Shown piece by piece: positions 60,401-64,000 of a stretch of 64,000 nucleotides of DNA. Location: assembly GCF_964199755.1 (NCBI RefSeq), contig NC_133897.1, positions 118,925,579 through 118,989,578 on the forward strand. Reading direction: 5' to 3'. The position numbers and the translations under genes were made by a program. Every line of letters begins with the position of its first letter. Positions within the stretch are counted from its first letter, which is position 1. Source of the DNA: Larus michahellis (taxonomy: Eukaryota; Chordata; Aves; Charadriiformes; Laridae). The notes beneath the pieces are model-generated. The model worked only from the letters and a program-made list of their open reading frames with translations, made no database searches and was not told where the DNA came from.

Positions 60401-62765
60401 ATGAGAATGAAGTCACAATTTGCAACCGTGGCAGAGAAACTATTAAAAGTCTATAAATAAATATTTTTATTGCAACAATGCTGCAAGAGCCAGTACTTTC
60501 TGAGAACCATATTCACATCAAGATGGGCTGGGGGACTATGTTCAGTTACCAGTGATGGTTAGTTGGAAGTGTTTGACTGGGAGATGTATGCAGCCTTCTC
60601 AATATTCTTATTCAGTTGTACAATTCCAAGCCCTGCAGTGTTGTCGTCCCTTAAGAAAACTGCTTTCTATTTCAAAAGCACCAACTCTGAATGTTAAACT
60701 GAAAGGAGATAAAAGAATCACAGTGGTAAAAACTGCACAATTCTACCCTCTTCATTATACAACAAGCTGATTCAGTATTTGCTTCTTTACAGTTTTATGC
60801 AGATATAAAAGGCTACTTTGGGAAATCTGTAACACTATTATTAAATGTCACTGAACAGAGTTGAGTAATAGTGATGACTCATCCTCAAAAGATTTGATTT
60901 AGTTTGCATTGGCTTCCCAAGTGTTGAGTTCTCATTTTGAACTATATCAACCACAGTGCCCACATCTAATGTAAGGACCGTTCACATCAGCAGGAGTCCT
61001 TCCTCTAAGAATCAAGATCTTAGTGAGAAGGATGCTTTAGAAATTTTAATATTGTTAATCATGAGTAATAATTATCCGTAATTCATAAGGGCCAACGGAA
61101 AAATCAGGCCTTGTTGTGCTATGAGGCACAGACAGTGGAACATAGTCTGTGCCTTAAATCTATAAAAACAATGCAGATGATACAGTATTGGGAGGGATGT
61201 GGCCCACCATGATTCTATATGTCATGGTAGCAGTAAATGTCATGGTAGTTCAATTTATTTTTCAATAGGTTAAGAAAGCCAAGAAAAAGAGAGAGAATTT
61301 TGAAGGAAAATGGGATGAAAGAAAGGATAGGAGAAGGAAGATTGACAGTTTAAAAATTAAATGAAGGTAGAGAGGCTAGGGGATGGGAAGGGTGTGGGCG
61401 CTGAAGCCATAGGCATAGAGCAGGGACTTGTATATGACTAATCAGAATACTCCTACCAATAAATTAGCTAAGAGTCCTTACTTTGAGCAATATTAATCCA
61501 GAATGGCCTGAAAAGCCTCAAGTATCACTGGACTTACTTCAAGTATGATAGACAACGCTCTCCGCACACCTGATGCAATGGCTTCCCAGTCAAATAATTC
61601 TATGTGTTAGATAGCACCTAAGTAGGCACCAGACTTTGGGAGTTACAGAGAAACACTCTGCTTTTAATCACTAACGGGGCCACATTTGAGCTTCTTAGAA
61701 CTTTGGGGTGGTTTGGGTTTGGATCTAGACTTTAAGGCATCCCGTGGTCCTGGGAAGGGAAGCTTGATTTGTTGTGATGTTCCGGTGTTATTTAAATTAT
61801 GTACTTGGAGGAGTTTAGCTATGAAACTCCAGTACAAGACTAGTGAAATGGGAAATATATATAACAGTCTAATCTTCCTGCACAGTTCAGATAAGCGTAA
61901 AAGGTCTGCATGGGCAGATAAAACATTGCTCAATAAGGAAAGGAATTTTCCATCTTACCCTTTTAAAACTGAACATCAACATTTACTCCCACTTCCTCAA
62001 GCTGCTTGAACTATTATTTCTATTAAGAAAATGGACTTGAGACCCAGCTACTGTAGGGAACCTTTGTATTAACTTGCTTAGGTTAAGGGGCTTTGGTGAT
62101 ATTGTATCTTCACAGTAGGATGTAGCTGTTGCACTCTGGGACTCCCTGCTTTTTGTAGATATGCAGCATTACAACTTCTATCTCCCTTGTAAAGTCCAAG
62201 AGACATCAGGGAAGGAAACAGGGAGAAGAAATGGGACAATGCTGGTGAGCTGCTCCCTCGGAGGCGGTGGGAAGTGCAGAATAAATTAGAACAGCTCTGA
62301 GTTTCTGTAATTTTCACAGCGGGTTGGACATGCAGAGTTGCTGAGAATTAACACCTGTGTTTCTGCAGAAGCGAATCCTCAGGAGAAGTGTCACAGACTT
62401 TGATAGAGATGGAAGCAGCAGGGTTCTACAGAAACCAAAAGGCATCCCCTGGAAATGCTTTCACTGCCTTGAGGATTTAAGGAGAATGCTATTCTCCCTG
62501 TAACAAACATATTAATTTTAGGTATCATGGATGCATGGAGATGTTATGGCACTAGCATATAAATACCAACGTATGTGTTTATGCCTATTACATCCTTGAG
62601 AAAAGTTTAAAACCCATAAAATGTATTTAATATTGCAGGTATTTTCTGAGAAGGAATCTGGGTAAAATAGAATGGAATTGCAGGTGACAGAAAGACACCA
62701 CTTATTGATCAACTCCCTATGGATCAGTGAAGGTTTAAATCTGTGGGGAAATTCCTCAAGTTCAG

Positions 62766-62815
62766 AGTATGTCACAGAAAAGATTATTTCAGTATGTCGC
62801 AGAAAAGATTATTTC
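62766..62815. repeat. Two-unit tandem repeat, 25 bp
   Basis: Two adjacent 25-bp units beginning agtatgtc and ending agattatttc differ at one base (cac versus cgc). A partial third unit (agtgtc) follows. This is a recent small tandem duplication. Confidence 0.9.
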
Positions 62816-64000
62816 AGTGTCTAACAAGAAGATGGATATAAAACTAAACTGGCTGGTCCCCAGGGGTTTTGAGATGTGTGATAGCGTGGAGAAAAGCTTT
62901 CGGCCTCTCCCACCCTAGCATGCTGCTTGAAAGACAAGGACCCCGGTCCTTGAAAACCACGGTCTAAACGGACAAGATGTACTTGAACGTTGTGTCTGCT
63001 CCCTTGAACAGAGATTGTTACCTGCTTGCAGATTTCCTTCCATTTTCTTTTGAGCAGCGAACACATTCAGTGATTTTTGTGATGCCCAGAGCCTTGCTAC
63101 TGTATGAGAATTTGGCAAGGTACCGATGGTGAAGAGTCCAAGGACAGGAAAACCTGTCAGACAAAGTCTACTTGGGATGGACAAGAGGTGGGAGTTCATA
63201 AGGAATATTTTGAGAGAAGTGGGAAAAGATGGGAAGGAGACAAAAAGCATTAATGAGATGAGTTATAAAAACAGTATATGATGGCAGTAGAGGCTATAGG
63301 AGTGGAGGTGGAACTTCCAAGAGAAAGTAAAGGGACAGAAGCAGATGTGGGAAAAGACAAGCAAACAGAGAAGGCGTGCTACATATCAGGCCTTAAAATG
63401 TTATTTTTCTCCCCTCATTCTTGAATCCTTTTCAGTGCATTTAATAATACAATGGTTGAACTATAATTCAGTAATTGCACTTACTGTAAGACCTTGTGGA
63501 AAGTTTATTTAATTCCCCCAGTTTTGAGCGATCATACCAAATGTGGGCAGAAAGGAAAAAAAAAAACGCTCGTCCTGTGCAGCGTTAGTGATATATACAG
63601 CAAAGGAGAATCAATTTAATACATCACCACTGCAATGTGAATTTCTAGAACCATTGAGCTGAAAAGTACAATCCCACCAGTCTGATACCATGAAAATGAA
63701 AGTTGATGTCTGCCTGGATCAATTTTATCATGAAAATAATGGCATCACTCTGGGCACAAGATTTAAAGCCTTCAAGGCTTTGGGGAAGACACACTCAGTA
63801 ACCTACATACAAAAGTAGATTGATTGAGAGTGGCTGGAACACACATAAAGCTGACATTTTTACCCGTCTGGGCCTTTATCAAGACTGATAGGCTGAAACA
63901 TTGTCTTTCTGAATGTTCCCGCTGCTTTCATATGGAAGCTCCTGGGTTTGCGTTACTCTTGAGGCTTTCACAAGGTGTGTGCACAGTACGTCTGATATAC

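Larger units (their letters stand above)
54931..64000. other. Gene-poor stretch to the window end
   Basis: No exon, RNA gene or CR1 copy is recognised. It contains the GC-rich block at 56.8-57.4 kb, short T runs (58.0 and 60.3 kb) and the 25-bp tandem repeat at 62.8 kb. Confidence 0.45.

Noticed and set aside
1..64000. CRISPR arrays, operons, prophage or bacterial mobile systems
   Set aside because: There are no regularly spaced repeats and no dense coding. The sequence is vertebrate nuclear DNA.

Overview
The window looks like a piece of a bird nuclear chromosome. It carries several copies of the 3' end of CR1 LINEs, with the avian-type tail made of short tandem copies of a 'tagaatca' motif. 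It also has intron-split genes with GT/AG splice sites and very long AT-leaning non-coding stretches. There are no bacterial features: no operons, no Shine-Dalgarno sites and no dense ORFs. Almost all open frames outside the exons below look like chance ORFs.

The only genes I can support lie in the first 15.2 kb. A complete three-exon class-A GPCR of the histamine H3/H4 type (called HRH4-like, 'copy B') sits on the + strand: exon 1 at 9606-9852, exon 2 at 12454-12620 and exon 3 at 14344-15129. The splice phases match exactly (1200 nt, 399 aa plus stop), and the aminergic and histamine-receptor signature residues are all present. Upstream, at 3268-4062 on the same strand, lies a second open exon 3 ('copy A') with its own splice acceptor. 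No exon 1 or exon 2 for it is visible in the 3.2 kb available. This is a tandem paralogue whose 5' part is either outside the window or lost.

The first ~340 nt of the two exon-3 copies are almost identical (I count 3 differences). The third intracellular loop and the TM6-TM7/tail part have diverged clearly, and the introns hardly align. This is a patchy pattern typical of gene conversion. Exon 2 of copy B also has a second, strong-looking acceptor 57 nt upstream that stays in frame and would insert 19 residues in the TM2 region.

Between the two gene copies (about 6.8-7.8 kb) lies a decayed antisense CR1-clade LINE with reverse-transcriptase motifs. A second, older LINE/RT remnant lies at about 28.8-29.2 kb, and CR1 3' ends lie at 0.5, 1.6, 16.2, 27.3 and 27.7 kb.

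From 16.6 kb to the end I find no convincing exon. This gene-poor flank fits the known vertebrate arrangement in which HRH4 borders a desert before ZNF521 (knowledge plus inference; not shown by the sequence). The most striking non-coding feature there is a pair of ~380-bp homologous segments in direct orientation at 49.83-50.21 kb and 54.54-54.93 kb. Two G-quadruplex-type G runs, several CpG-richer patches, a few short tandem repeats and one small ORF with an ideal Kozak context and a hydrophobic segment (25272-25499) are also noted.
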